64,000 nucleotides of DNA, from assembly GCF_002078875.1 (NCBI RefSeq), contig NC_034424.1:7853586-7917585 (forward strand), read 5' to 3'. Position 1 is the first letter of the stretch. Each line of letters opens with the position of its first letter. Shown piece by piece: positions 32,701 through 45,990 of this stretch. A program made the position numbers and the translations under genes. The stretch is from Numida meleagris (taxonomy: Eukaryota; Chordata; Aves; Galliformes; Numididae). The notes under the pieces are model-generated. The model was given only the letters and a program-made list of their open reading frames with translations. It did not search any database and was not told the origin of the DNA.

Positions 32701-35700
32701 CGGGATGAGGCCCTTGAACAACAGTGCGTGAGGGAGGGAGGGCAGCAAATGCAAATGGCTCTGGAGCCAATCTCCTCTTTCCCATGTATGTACATATGCT
32801 CTCAAAGCACCACACTTTGCAGCAGCTTGGATGCTCTAAAATAAATCATGCATTGCGTATTATTTTTTTTTCTTTGCTTTTCAATGAAACCATGGCACAG
32901 AAGCGCATCCCCTCGCCCACAAACCACCCGTGCTGCTTCCCCTCTGCAGGGTGGGCTGGTGCCGGTGTGGCCCCACACCTCGGTGCGTTGTGCTGCGGAG
33001 CCTCACGGCCCTTGGCTTTAAGGGCTTGACAGGTTTATAAAGTGCTGAGTGTCCCACAGGGACAGAGGCACTGTTTGCAGAGGAGATGAAGCGTGCCGTA
33101 TCCAGCTGGCCTAACAAGGCAGCGGGAAATCTAAATTAATTCAGGAATGGCTTCTGTTCAGCCGAAGGAGGATGCTGCTCTCAGTCTGTGGAAATGACAC
33201 TGGGAGAATGCTTGGCAGCTGTGCCAGGCTCCCCTCTGCGGATCGGGGGCACCGCCCAGAGGCACAAGGCAGCATGGTGCAATGGAACCCCAGCCCGTAT
33301 CCTGCTCAGGGTGTGTGGCTTGTTGCCACCTGTGAGGGCTGCAAGGAGGGAGCAGCCTCAACCAGAGACACCTGTGCTCCCAGGAGGGGCCTGAGGGGGC
33401 ATTTATTGGCTTCTGGTGTAGGGCTGCAGGCCCATTCTCTAGGACCATGTCCTTGCTGCTCCCAGCTACCTTTCCTGCTTCTCCTAGGCTCAGACTTGAC
33501 TGTTTTGGACTTGGGGCTGAGCTCCCTGCTGTGCTGCAGGTCAGTGCTGTGGGGCTGGTTTGGGGTTGTCCCATATGCATGGGATGGGGTTGGTGTCACC
33601 TCCAAGGCACGGAGCTTGGGCTCCTGCAGAGGCTGCCCTGGTTTGTGTGGGGGCCGTGGGCTGAGCGGTATGTGGCCTTTGTCTGTGGGGATGGGTAAAG
33701 GGGACGGGTGGGGCTGAGTTCCAACGTGCAGCTCCTCCTAACTGAAACCCAACCAACCGAAGCTCAGGTGACCTCAGGGCTGCTGGCAGGGCACCAGCTG
33801 CTGAATTTATCATTTAGAATTGGCCCAATATTTAACATGGCCAGCTCCTTCTCTGTTTCTTGCTGCTCAGCCTTTTCGGTTTTGTTTTCTGTGTGCGCCC
33901 TCCTCGCTGTGCCGTGTTCCTGCCACGAACTTCAAAATTAATTTTCCTGGACTACCCTGATCATTCCAGCTGAAGCATCCCCTCGTTGTGTTCTTGCTGG
34001 GACTTGGCTCTGGGGAACGAGAGTATTTTGATGAAGCTGAGCAATATGGCGAAATTAAAACTTACTCTGGTTTTAATTTGTACTAATCACGCACTCAGAA
34101 ATAAAGAATTGGTCCCCCAAGTGTTTTTCTGGACTGGAGGACCGGGCTCGTTTATTTGCACGGATTAATATGCTGCATGCTAATTGCGGGACGCCGCTAT
34201 TAGCCGTGCTGCAGCGCCAGGGCCAGCACTGTCACAGCGAGGCGCTCTGGAGAGGCAGCAGTGGCCCAGCTGCACTGAAACAGATCTGTGCAGGGTTTTA
34301 TCAGTAGATTTGCCAACGGGAAAATCATCATTTTCAGGAAAAAAAAAAAAATCCCTTACGTTCGTTGAAGCGTCTCATTAACTCAGAGGAGCACTAATTG
34401 GATGCTCTGCGATCAGGTGGGGTGTTTCTGTCGCCCTTCCATGCAGAAGGCAGCGGTGTCCCAGGCAGTGGGGCCAGGCACTGTGCTGAGGGGCTCTGGG
34501 GCACTGCAATGGGGCGAGGCCGCGCTGCCCTGTGGGCACAGCACAGCTGGGAGGCGATCGCTCCCGTGCTCCGGGGCAGGCCCAGCTCCTCGCCATGAAT
34601 ATTGCATTGCGGCGAGGCGAGATCGCGTTGCAGCGCGGGGAGACTCCACGGGGCCGTGCTTCCTCTGCTGAGGGCTGGGGAGAGGGCAGGGAGGTGTGCG
34701 TGGGGTGCAAGCGGTCACGGGAGCGCGATGGATGTGAGCTGCAGGCTGTGCCTGTCCGGCGCTGCCCGTACCATTGTGCTTCTGTGCAGAGTCACTTAGG
34801 AAGATTCCTCTGCTGCAGGACGTGCTACACAGCCACAGCTCTGCACGTGTGTGTGAGTGCGTTAAGCACAGTGCTGCAATGGACTTCGGGAACCGTGTGC
34901 GCTGCGTGTGCCTCACCAGGGCCCGGCAGTGGGGCCGCGCTTCAGCTGCAGGCTGCAAAGCAAAGCCAGGAGTTATCTCGGGTACTACTCTGCTGCCACA
35001 GACAAACCCGCAGTGCAATGGTGTTTGCAGGCCTGGAGGTCAAATCCAGCACTGAGAAGTGGGGCTGAAAGCGCACGCGTGCTTGGTGCAGGAAGGTGGT
35101 GGTGCTGAGAAGTGCTGCAGGTCGCATTAGCGATGCTTTGGGGAGCTGTGTCGCTTACAGCCCATCACCGCTGTGCTAATGAGGAGCCTTGCTCTGAAGT
35201 CACCTCTCCTTCATTAATTAAGGCTGTTTTGCACGAGGCAGGGAAGAGGAATTGAGGAAGGGCTCTCGATGCCGTTACGCTTTCCATAGATGTTGCAGAG
35301 GATCCATTACTGCCCGTGAAAGCCTTGTCAACATTTTTCCAAGGAAGAATGAAAATGTAAATAACTTCAAAATGATTCAATGTCACCGTGGTATGGAAAA
35401 AGGTCACGCTGCTGGCGACCATTTATCTTTGTGCCGATTTAAAGAGCTTTTTTCCTATTACATTTTTTGAAATTAATGTTTTTAAACATTACCCAAAGTA
35501 ATGTTAACAATCACGGGGTTTATGGGATTGATCGCTCTGCGGGCTGGGATTTAGATTGGAAAAGATTTGTTTTAGGCCGCTGTTGCTGGGAGGTGGCTAA
35601 CAGACTTGGTGATTTATCGCTTACAAAAACGTCGGTGTGATTGAACAGAAAGACGAAACCAGCTCTTGAGTTCCCAAGAAAATGGGAGGGGAGGGTGCTC

Positions 35701-36430
35701 CCTGGGAGTGAGTTTGGGTTGATGGGAGCAGAGCTTGCGTGTGTAAATGGTGCAGTGTACAAATGCAAGGCGAGCCCACAGGGATGGGCTGTTTGCCTGC
35801 AGTTCCCCTGCTGGAGGGCAGATGGGCTGGAGCCCGGGTTTGGCTTACAGAAGGTTTTCTGCTCTTCCACCCAGGAAGAGTTCCAACAGCGCTGAACCTT
35901 GGTTTGGGGACGGGGAAAAAATAGCTGTGCTCTCCATAGAAACACTTGACCTGCAGAGATGTGCTTGCATTTTTCACCTCTGTTGCCCCTGCTACATCAA
36001 GTGTGAGGGAGCAGGGGATGCCACAGCTGGTGCTTTGCATGTAATTTTCACCCTCTTGTTAATGACCTTGCAGGGATTAGCATGGCCTTCTCCATATGCC
36101 AGTAGATTATGTCTGTTGGCAGCTGCTACTACTGGAGCAAAATGGGATAGTTTTCATTAGGAGTGCTTGACACGAGGTTGCCCCGGGTGTCGTCAATCCT
36201 AAACTGTCAGTGCCTTTGAATAAAGCAGTGTGCAGATGTGATTTATTAGGTGTGCTGCTGCTTTGCTGAAAATGCAGCATTTTGGAATCAGCGAGGTCTT
36301 GCAGGAGAAGTGTGAAGGGGATCTCCTTGCTCCTCCTCACCCACCCTGCCCCTGGGCTCCGTGGGGCTCTCAGCTGGTGCTGGGTGGAAAGTCTGCCCTG
36401 AAATGAGTGGGCAATGTGGGGGCTCGTGTG
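29721..36430. other. Non-coding DNA downstream of LHX3 (part 1)
   Basis: No gene recognised. Mixed GC-rich, CTG/CAG-rich sequence with many chance ORFs (up to 248 codons on the minus strand at 31362-32108) without homology. AT-rich islets at 32830-32870, 33800-34180 and 35200-35520 include CATTAATTAAGG near 35212. Probably regulatory flank of LHX3. Confidence 0.5.
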
Positions 36431-36438
36431 GCATGACT

Positions 36439-36457
36439 CCCCCCCCCCCCCCCCCCC
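36439..36457. repeat. Poly(C) run of 19
   Basis: Uninterrupted C tract read directly; a G-run on the other strand that could form quadruplex DNA or reflect an assembly-unstable site. Confidence 0.9.
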
Positions 36458-37354
36458 ATGCTGTGTGGTTAATCACTAGCAATCAGCCGTGCGCTTGTTC
36501 AGTGGGTTAAGTGATGCATTCAATGACAGATTGAACTTACAGGTGTGTTCTGAACCAGCATCTCTATCCAGCTTGAATGGGGGTGCAGGAAGCAAAGTCT
36601 TCCTCCCTCTGTGCTGAAGCAGGATTTGACCTTGAAATGATTCGAGGATTCATAAAATATTCAGATTGATTCCCCCAGATCTCACCCCCCTCATTCCTGC
36701 AATGCAGGGGGCAGTCAGCTGCTGCTGCTGCTCCGTTCCTATAACTGAATGGGGCACATCCTGAGCCTGCAGAATATCTCGTGCTCTGAGGTGGACACAG
36801 CTCATTGGGGGCTGGGCATGCAGGGCACCGGGGCTGGAGCAAAGCCCTCACCAGCTGTGGGATGGGTGGGGGGATGCTGCAGAGGCTTCCCTGCTCCTTT
36901 TGCCCTAGGGGGGAACCGTGCTCTCCGCATTCTGCAAGGTTATTAATCCTCTGTTTATCCTGTTTTAAAATAAGCAGTTTAAAGGAGGCTGCCAAAGGTG
37001 ATAGGCCACAAATCCACGTCATTCTTTTGATTTGCAACAGCAAAGCCAAACCCTCCCTGCAGCAGAACGTGTGTCTGTGCTCCTGCAGGCTGCAGCATTG
37101 ACCCAGCCTGCCCTGGCCATGCAGACCCACTGCTCCTGCATGGGGCATTGAAGGGAGCCTCCGGGCAGCGAGCCCAGAGCTTTGTCCAGGGCAGCCCTGC
37201 CTGGTGCTGCTGAGCCTTTGCTGAGACTTGGTAAGGGAGCAACTGCTGAGAGTCCTGGAGCTCTTTGCTTTGCTTGACTCAAAGCATCTCCTCCTGAGAG
37301 CAACCCCCAGCAGAACGAGTTCCCTAACTCCTTACTGACTCTTTGCACTAATCA

Positions 37355-37505
37355 CCAACTAATTATTTAAAGCTTGCCAGACGGGGATTAACAGCCATGT
37401 AATACACTAGGTATGATTTATCTTCGATAAATATGTCCCTTATAATCAATGGGTAATTATTTCATGTGCAATAGCGCTGATTAAATCTAAATTAATAGTG
37501 CACGT
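37355..37505. promoter_or_regulatory. AT-rich homeodomain-site cluster (candidate enhancer)
   Basis: About 150 bp with CTAATTATTTA, GGGATTAAC, TTATCTTCGATAAAT, GGGTAATTATTTC, TGATTAAAT and AAATTAATAG, ending in an E-box CACGTG. The density of TAAT cores and lack of ORF suggest a conserved regulatory element; conservation itself was not tested. Confidence 0.35.
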
Positions 37506-37627
37506 GGGAGACTGGATTTAAAAGTGGTAAAATAATGTTAAATGAGTTTTGCTCCTCACTGATTGCAATACAAAAGCTGTTGCTGGTAACAAAGCTAGAA
37601 CATCCCAAATGACAAACAGACGCTGCC

Positions 37628-37668
37628 AAAAAAAAAAAAAAAAAGAGGAAAAAACTCAAAAAAAAAAA
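37628..37668. repeat. Two A-rich tracts
   Basis: A17 at 37628-37644 and A11 at 37658-37668, separated by GAGGAAAAAACTC. Confidence 0.85.
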
Positions 37669-38395
37669 TCTAACTGATTTATTGGCCCATAGTGGTCTGC
37701 AAACAATCACGTTCTATGGGCAAAGCTCCCATTGCCTGGGCTGAGGGTCTTTGTGCAAGCCCCTGTGGGCTGGGCACTGGGGGCTCGTGCCCTGCTCCAA
37801 TGGGATTCTGCTTGGAGGAAGGATGTGGGCAGGGGATGATAAATGAGGAGGAGGGGGAAAGGAGGAAGAATAGAGGATGTGAAAAGAAGTGCTTGATCTC
37901 TGGCTGCTGCAGTATTAGTCCCCAGATGGGGCTGAATTCTGTATTCAGGAGCAGGAATAAAGCATCACCCTTGGCAATTAGGGGCAGGAGCAGCAATGCC
38001 AGCTCTTAGGGGGAGATCAGATGGGTGGGCAGACAACAACAGTTCTGGGAAGCCCAGGAGGTAGTTAGAGCAGCATCTTTCTGATATATAAAAACAGAAT
38101 GGTGCTGCCAATGGGTAAAACAGAAAGTAAAAATCGTTGTTTCCTTGTCACGCGCTGCAGCACCAAGCACACACACAGCCACCTGGCAATGATGCCAAGG
38201 AGGATGTGAGCAAGCATGCAGCCACAGTGTTTGTTTGCTCAGGATTCCATAGGTTGCTGCTTTTTGCTCTTCTGTGCCTGTATCCTTGGGCTGGTGGGGA
38301 TGGTTCTGAAGTGGCGTGGGGTGATAGAACCCCTGGTCCATGCCTGGGATGTGACCCCCACAAAAACAAGCAGAGATGAACATGGTGTAGAGAGA

Positions 38396-38468
38396 ACTAT
38401 TGGTGATGGGTGGATGGATGGACCGGATGATCTTGTAGGTCTTTTCCAACCTTGGTGATTCCATGATG
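38396..38468 (+). mobile_element. CR1 LINE 3'-end fragment
   Basis: GGATGATCTTGTAGGTCTTT and TTCCAACCTTGGTGATTCCATGAT match the characteristic 3' terminus of chicken CR1 elements (…gatgatctt-aaggtcttttccaacc…gattctatgat). The upstream boundary is unclear; the element may begin as early as about 38230. CR1 is the dominant avian retroposon and supports a bird origin. Confidence 0.7.
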
Positions 38469-39324
38469 TCCCAGTACCTGGCTTTCCCCTTGTTGCAAGT
38501 CCCACAGAGCTGTCAGGGTCCAAGAGTCTGCTCCCCTGCCCTGTGCCACGTGGGGGCATGGGGAGGATGTAGGATTTCTCTTTGCCTGGTGTCCTGCAGG
38601 CCCAGGTGCAGGTACGTGCGTGCTTCTGCACCAGGTGGGCTGGGGCCTGAGGAAACTCTGGGGATGCAATTACCGTGCTGCTGCTCGCCCACGGGGTTGC
38701 TCTGCACCTTTCAGTCAGGAAGACGCATCTGCTTTCTCCTCCTAGGGATTTAGGGTTTAATGAAGTAACCTCTGTTACTCCATTCACTTTTTTTCATTGA
38801 AGTACTCTACTGGTTGAAACAAGATGTGTGAATCTCCTGGTGTTTGCAGTAGGAACACATTAATAGTGACGGTAGGGAAGTCCTGGATTTTTTTCCCCAC
38901 TTTTGCTGATGATGCTCCAAATGCTTCCTGTCCCAGAAGTCAGGACATGACATTCACCTATTAAAATTCAAAGGCGCACGGTTTCTGCAGCTGGATTTCA
39001 TCAGAAAGGAAAACTCTTAGGTAGAGATCAGAGTAGGGAAAACCAGAGCTCCCAAACCCTGGAGACCCAACCTGGGGCTCTGCCCAGCCCAAGGCTCCTG
39101 GCAGGTTCACGCAGGCATGGTGCCACGCTCAGCAGGTGCAGCGGGCTCAGTTTCAGGCACTAATTAACTGCAATAACCTCTGGATTGAGATTAGCCAAGA
39201 GCATGCTGAGGACTGGGTATCTCCATGCAGGAACAGAACTGGAGCTGCTTCCTGAAGCACCCAGGGACCCTCAAGGCAGCCGGGATGCTTGATTCCTGCC
39301 TAGATGTTTTTAATGAGCTGCGAG

Positions 39325-39560
39325 TCTGTGACCAGGAGACACTAAAAAGCAATTGCATTAAATCACGAACTACATTTGACTTTATGGATTGTTTATGGGA
39401 TCTTTCTTTTATTAATTCTTTATCCTTTAATATTATAAAGGATTTGTATCCACAATAAATAATGCAAAGTTAAATTACATCCTCTTTGGCTTAAAATTTT
39501 AATATTCCTATTGCCCATCTCCATAAAGAAATTGTATTTGAGGTCATTGCATATGTACAG
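39325..39560. promoter_or_regulatory. AT-rich block with TAAT and POU-like sites (candidate enhancer)
   Basis: Contains TGCATTAAATCA, TTATTAATTC, a short palindrome CCTTTAATATTATAAAGG (39424-39441), AATAAATAATGCAAAG and TCATTGCATATG. The compact AT-rich block sits in GC-richer surroundings with no coding frame. Inference only. Confidence 0.35.
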
Positions 39561-40794
39561 CTGCTGTCATAACCCTAATGGAATTACTATTCAAGCACAG
39601 GCAAGATTAGTATGAACGCCAAGAAACTACCCGTCTGTCAGGGGAAAAGGTAAAAGTTCAGAGTTCAGCTTGCATCCAAATTATTTATCTCCCTAATAAC
39701 TTAATAGATTGAATATATTACTTGTCAGTGACCTTGATGTACAACAATAAAGACCCCTTGGTGGTGTCAGAAAATATATGAGACTATAATAAGGAGTACT
39801 TATGTAGTGGAATAAAAACATATTCTTTATGATAATGAAGTCTCTCCCCGCAAGGACACAGCAAGGACATGAAGCCGGGTAAACATAAACACCAGGATGC
39901 CTCTGGCTGAGGCCAGGCATCACCTTCCCTCCTAATATCAGCTGGGGAGGTGCTGGTTTAGGATGCTGTGCCCTGCAGATGGGTTCCTCTGTGGTTCCTC
40001 CCCACGTGGTGGCTGATGCCTGCAACCCCCTCATGCAGGGAGTTAGTCCCTTGCTTTTTCCAATCTGTCCCTTTGACTTCGTGCCATGCTGATGGTGGTT
40101 TCCATTCTGGATCTCCCAGGCATATAAAAAGAATCCTATAAATTAGAGTTTAGGATCAAAGGTAATGCTGCAAACAGGCGTGTTGTAAACGTGCCTAAAA
40201 ATAGGAAGGCAATTTCCCTGAGTGCCGTGGTCTCTAGCAGTGTAACACAATGTCTCTATTTCTTTCTGTTTCTATGTCTATTTTTCAAGGCTTTACATTA
40301 TCTAAAGAGGAAAACAAAAAGCCCTCAAAGGATATTGTTCTTTAATAAGGCTTATGATTATGGATTTTTTTTTCTGCCTCTGCCAGCACAGAATCCCCAC
40401 TAATATACCGAAATGGAATGACTCTCTTCTCTTTAATAGGTTGTTTTAATCATATATTTAAAGTTTTGCTTGGTCGGGTGGAGGAGGAGGGTGAGAGGGA
40501 AGATGCAGAGAAGAGGAACTCATCCCATCCATCTGATGGTTTTCAACTCATCCCCCGTGTGCTGGGGCTGGCTCTGGCACCACTGCTTGCAGGCTGTGTG
40601 GGAGCTCCGAGTGCCCGCACCTGAACACTGGTCCTGAAAAGCAGTGAGGTCCCAGAAGAGCCAATTCCTCCTGCATGGGCAGTGCTGAGCCTCCAGGCTG
40701 CTCTCCCCAAGCGCAGCACCCAGGGAAGCCGCTGGAGCTGGCACCTGTGCTGCCGCGCTCCCATTCCCCAGGCACTTTTCCCAGCAGCCTCACG

Positions 40795-41230
40795 TTTTGG
40801 ATTGTATTTATGGCCACTTAATCTGTGCTAGCAGCCAGGATCAAATATATCTCCAAGTATTGATCAGCTTTAGGCTGATAGAAGTTCAAGCTCATGAGGT
40901 CTCGGTCTTTGACCCTCAAATAGGATATGAATCTCAATCCAATAGACTGATATTCACACACAGTCGCTGCCCAGGGTTGCAGGCTGCAAGGGAAAAATCA
41001 ATGAAGAGTGCTAATGATTCACAATTTATAGAGCAGCTGCCATTTTAATATTAGAATAAATGTTATATTGCAAAGGGATGGGAACATAGGTGGTGGCATG
41101 GAAAATATTTCTTTGGAGCCTTTTCTGCGAGAAAATGATGTGCACAGAATTTTATGAAGGGTAATTTATTGGCCTCATTTAGACTTATAATTTAAAACTC
41201 CTTATGAAAAAGGTATTAACTAGAGTGCAT
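40795..41230. promoter_or_regulatory. AT-rich non-coding block (candidate conserved element)
   Basis: Contains ATTTATGGCCACTTAATC, GTATTGATCAGC, AATCCAATAGACTGATATTC and ATTTTAATATTAGAATAAAT. Composition and low repeat content resemble vertebrate conserved non-coding elements. Confidence 0.25.
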
Positions 41231-43179
41231 TGGGTGAGGAAACCGCCTGCTCCGTCCTTGCCTTCTTAGAGTGCTTTGAGCACGTGCTGCTGGGGAAAGG
41301 GAGGCAATACAGTAATACATGAGAGCAGGATGGAGAAATCCCCTTCTGCTTAAACATCCCTGCAGCTCCTGGCAACAAAGAGGACACGTCCTCTGAGCTG
41401 GCTCTTCCGAGCACGCTTGTGGATGGAGGAAGAAAATAAGATATTGAATGTGGCGTTGAGGTGTATGGAGCACGTTAAGGTTAAATCATGGATCGTGTCA
41501 GAGCGGAGTGGTAGGGCAGAAAACTCTGCTGAGCTGGTGTGTGAGGGCTGGGGAGAATTACTGGAGCCAAAGAAGGGGCAGGCTGGGAGACAGGCTTCCA
41601 GTGAAGGCAGCATAGGAGCTGTCATAGTATGTACTGTCCACAGGACACAGGTTTTATTTTAACCTCCAATGATTCATTTCTATTTGCCGTGAATTACAGT
41701 TTCCTCTGCTGGGGTTTCTTTACGGGGACAGGTACATCTCCAGCCAGTGGCAGAGGTGCAGGAATGACAGGGGGAGCTGTCAAGAAACAGTGGAAGTTCA
41801 GATCTGCCCTTTTGCCTTTTCCCTGCCCGTGGTAACCCTGCAGAGCATGGCTGCGGGGCTTCCAGGAGGGAGCAAGGGGGAGGTGGTGAGATGTCCTCAG
41901 CCACTGCAGTTCTATATCTCTTGAGAGAGCAGCATGCCCTGCTGGTTTGGAAGACAACCTTCCTGGGCAAGAACTGGCTCTGATTAGAGAAGCCCACACC
42001 TTTCCTTCCACCCTCCAGCCCAACCTACACGCTTCATTTACCTCTTGATTCCTGTGTGTAGTGAATGTTCACCTCTAAGTCCAGTTTAAGGGATGCAACT
42101 TCAGTGATAATAATGTATTTCCCTGCATGGATGCAAATGGCAAAAGGGTTACAGTACAAAGAGCCCAGGCCTTTTAGAACAGACAAGAAAAGATGGAAAT
42201 CCTAGATCAGAAACGCAATTTATGGCATCCGTTTTGGCCATCCCTGTATTTATTTTTTTACAGAAGTGAAAAGAACTTAAATAATTCATCCACCTGAGAG
42301 CTCATAACTCTCTGGCCTGCATGGAAGATCTTTCATATATCTCATAACCTGGAGCCTATTGACAAACCGTATGAAAAATAACAGCCCTTTCACTTGCAGA
42401 AGCAAAATCCAATTTATTGATTGTGATGGTCTAAATAATGGCATTTCTATTAACCAAAAGGTATTGCCCAAACAGGTTAGGGCTTGCTTAACTCAGGGTA
42501 TGAGTTGTCCCATGCACGCTGTCATAAAACCAAAATGTGCTCCATCCTTTTCCTTCCTTGGTTATCCTGTCACTGTGATCCGACTATTGTACCAAGAAAC
42601 TTGAGGCAGGTGCTTGATGAAATTTAGCAGGAGATCTTTTTATTTTATTTTTGGAGGGTGGCGGGGGAAAGAACGCATTTTGTCGGACTGCTTGGTACAT
42701 AGTGTAGGTGTTCAGCTGGTGCATGAAGTTGGGTGCTCTGAATTTACAGATCAGAGCTGCTGGGTGCTGCCATTGGTCCCAGGGAAGAGGAGCCAGCTGG
42801 ATGTGCCTGGCAGTGTCCTTACAATTCCTCTGGAAAGGGCTGTGGGAGAGCTCCCGAGTCAGTGCTCCGAGATGATGAGGTTGTATCACCTGCTCCTTTG
42901 TGGATTCGGGGAGAGAGACAGAGGGCCCTGGTGCCTGCAGCGTGGCACCAACGTTGCACTGACAGCAGAACAGTGAAAGCAAGAACCTGTTGTTGTGCGT
43001 CCATTAGGGTGGCAGATGCAAGCACTAGAGTTTGCACGCAGATCTAACGCTGCCGCTGCCTGGGGCTCAGGGTGTGTTTGTTCCAGGGTCCCAAGCTTGC
43101 ATTACGTTTTGCTTTCTCCCCATCTTGACAGAGTTCTGCCTCTTAGTTCTTTCTCACCCCTAATTGGGCAAAGAAGGCT

Positions 43180-43460
43180 GCTACAGCTTCAAATACTGAA
43201 ACCACTCGCCTATTTATTCTGCCCACTGGAAAATGATGTTGTCCAATCCTGGCCTTGCGTACATTCCATTATTTAATTCACAAATGTTTAAGTAGGGGCC
43301 TAGGAGATCCCAACTGTGTCTTTTTACATAATGAAATTACACGGAGTCATATGTTGCTACCATCCATAATCTTATTGCACACTTTACATAAAATTCAGAT
43401 TGGGTGGCTCTGCATGCATGCATATTTTACATTTTCAACTTTATTAAAGAAATGAATAGA
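43180..43460. promoter_or_regulatory. AT-rich block with POU1F1-like site
   Basis: ATGCATAT at 43418-43425 followed by TTTACATTTTC fits the ATGNATA core bound by the pituitary POU factor POU1F1. Neighbouring words include CATTATTTAATTCAC and CATAATGAAATTACAC. Functional meaning is inferred from proximity to LHX3. Confidence 0.3.
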
Positions 43461-45479
43461 GTGCTGGAAAGGCTGCTTTCTGTACAGTCAATTCAGATGC
43501 TGGGGCCCATAAATCTGAGAGCCTATGATTTGTTGTTCTTCGCCCACAATAAATTAAGCCTTTCTTGATGGAAGGGTTGGCTCCATTTGTTGCAGTTTAG
43601 GTCACAGTGTTTGGAGAAGGATGCAGCTGGACTTGCCGGGAAGGGAATTTGGTCTGGGTTCAGTAAGGCAGGAGAATGCCTTCACTTCTTCCACCTACGG
43701 GAGCTGGAGCCCACAGCCATTCTGTGTCACAGGTTTTCAACTCAGGAGACTTGAGCAGAGATGATGAATTTCTGCTGAGGAATGATTGCATTTTAGAGGC
43801 GTTCTGTGTTTCTTGAAGTGTGTTTGCACGGATGAAGCAGTGGCTTACCCAGCAGTGACTTCCCCATCCGAAACACCTTTCCTAGTGCCAAAGCCTTGTG
43901 CTGAAGGCCTTGGCCAAGTGGTTCCCAGCTGTGGCTGTGAGATGGCAAACCTGCTTTGTGTCCCAGCTCTGGCTAGAGACTTTACCCTTTAATTGTCAGG
44001 TAGTAATTGCGTGGTGGGTAATTGCCTGGTAGGGGCTGTCTGAGGGACCCGGTGTTACTGTTAACACCACAGACACACACAGAAATAAAAGGAAAATGGG
44101 AAACTTGAGCTGGTACCTGCAAAGTGCTTGTTAACTTATTGCATCCCCAGCGCCAAGGGAAGGCTGCTCTGCAAGCAGCACACCCCGAGCACTAACATAA
44201 AGCACCTGGAAACTCTCCCAAACACCAGCCTGAACCTGAGGTGAATTGCTTTTGCTGAGCAGCGATTATAATTCCTGCTGTATATCCAGATTTTGACAAG
44301 TAAATCTCATATTTTAAACACAGGATTAAAAAAAATTTATTACTACAGTGGGGATTAAGGAGCAAAGCCTCAGAATGTAAGTCTGCAAAGTAGGAAACAC
44401 AGAAAAATAAAGTGAAATCTATTGTTCAAAATAACTCAGGCTTAACCCTTTGCCACCTGGTGCAGACCCAGATTGCAGTTGGTGCAGCCCTGTAATAATT
44501 ATCCCCAGGTCTCTTGTAACATTTCACTAGGGCAGGTAGGGGATATGGAATTTCTTCCTGTTGTTCTTCAAATCCCTCCATTTCCAGCCTTGGCTGCACC
44601 TTCGTGCTCAGAAATAACAGTGGCATTGAATAGCATCCGAATGAGAAATTCAAGCCGCTCGGTCTTGTTTGCGGCATCAACTGGTCTCATTACTGCGCGG
44701 TTCATTTCCGTGCCTTCTGGTTCGTTTTGAGGGGAAAGTCTCTTTATGAAGAACTCCACTGTCAAAGTGCAGTAAATGTAATAATTCCCCAGCTGGGAAG
44801 TTTTCACGCCTTAGTACTGAGCTCCGAGGCGAAACCCCAGTGCCACGGGAGCCAGCAGATGCCCGTCCCCTTCCTGGTGGTTGTATCTGAAATGTTCGGT
44901 TTTGAACCTGCACCCCAGAAGTGTGAGTTTGGGAGCGAGGCAGAGGACTGAGCTGGAAACATGGGTGGTTTCCTGGGTAAGTGCTGCCTGATCCTCCCTT
45001 TCTCACCATGAGGGATAATAATTCTGTACTGTCAGAAGGAAGTTTAATTCGTCTGTGGCTAGCGGGTGATGGGAAGCCCTTAGCTGAAAGCTGGTATGGA
45101 AATGGAAATGGTAATGATCATTCTTCTAGGGTCATTTGAATGCACAAATTTAGGGGCTGCCACCTCACACCCCCAGCTTCAGCAGGTGAGCACACAGAAG
45201 GCCCCGCTGTCGCTTCTCTCAGATTTGCCCCCCAGTTTCCCCATCCAGAACAAGGAAGCACTGTGAGAACAGCAAACTTCACCATGGGGAAGGCTGCAGC
45301 TGGAACGGGCACCAAGAGTGACCATGGAATGGAAATAAGACCCCATTTCTGGATGAATGGAGGCACTGCTTTACATTTACTGTGTCTCTCCTCTCCCTGT
45401 GCTCACACGTTTGACAAATTGCATCTTCCCCAGAAGTACCACGTATCAGCAGCGGCTGGGCTCGGGATCGCTGTAGAAT

Positions 45480-45990
45480 TTAGAGCCTGATGCTGTGATA
45501 TATTATGTGAAACTATCAAACCAGCAGCTCGCACTGCTCTTAGGATTCAGCTGTTCTCTACCAATATTGCTTTTCTAAACAGATAATGAACACCTAGTAT
45601 CCAATTAGCTGTCTGCTCCTCCGAATACTGCCCAGGAAGCGAATAAAATCACGGGCAAGGTCCTGAATATTATGCATCTGAAATCCCTATTCTCAGTTCT
45701 TCCAGATAGTGAGAATTCTGGAGCATTTTCTATGATGAATTCCAAGTGCTCATTTATTTCTCGTGCAAGCTTTTGGCTCGTTAGGATGAGCAGCGAAATG
45801 GTTGATGAATGTGAGCCCTCAGAGATTCCCCTGCTTTTCTAAGAGAGGTAAATCTATCTAATCATAGGTTAATTATCAGCTATTTTCACACTACCAGAAC
45901 ATTCTTAAAAAACAAATCAATATCTAATAAATGATTGGTGTGTATCCAATAATTAAAACCCTAACGTGCAGCACTCACCAACTTTTTTAC
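45480..45990. promoter_or_regulatory. AT-rich block (candidate conserved element)
   Basis: Words include ATCCAATTAGCTG, GAATAAAATCAC, AATATTATGCATC, AGGTTAATTATCAGC and ATCCAATAATTAAAACC. Dense homeodomain cores without ORF or repeat structure. Confidence 0.3.
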
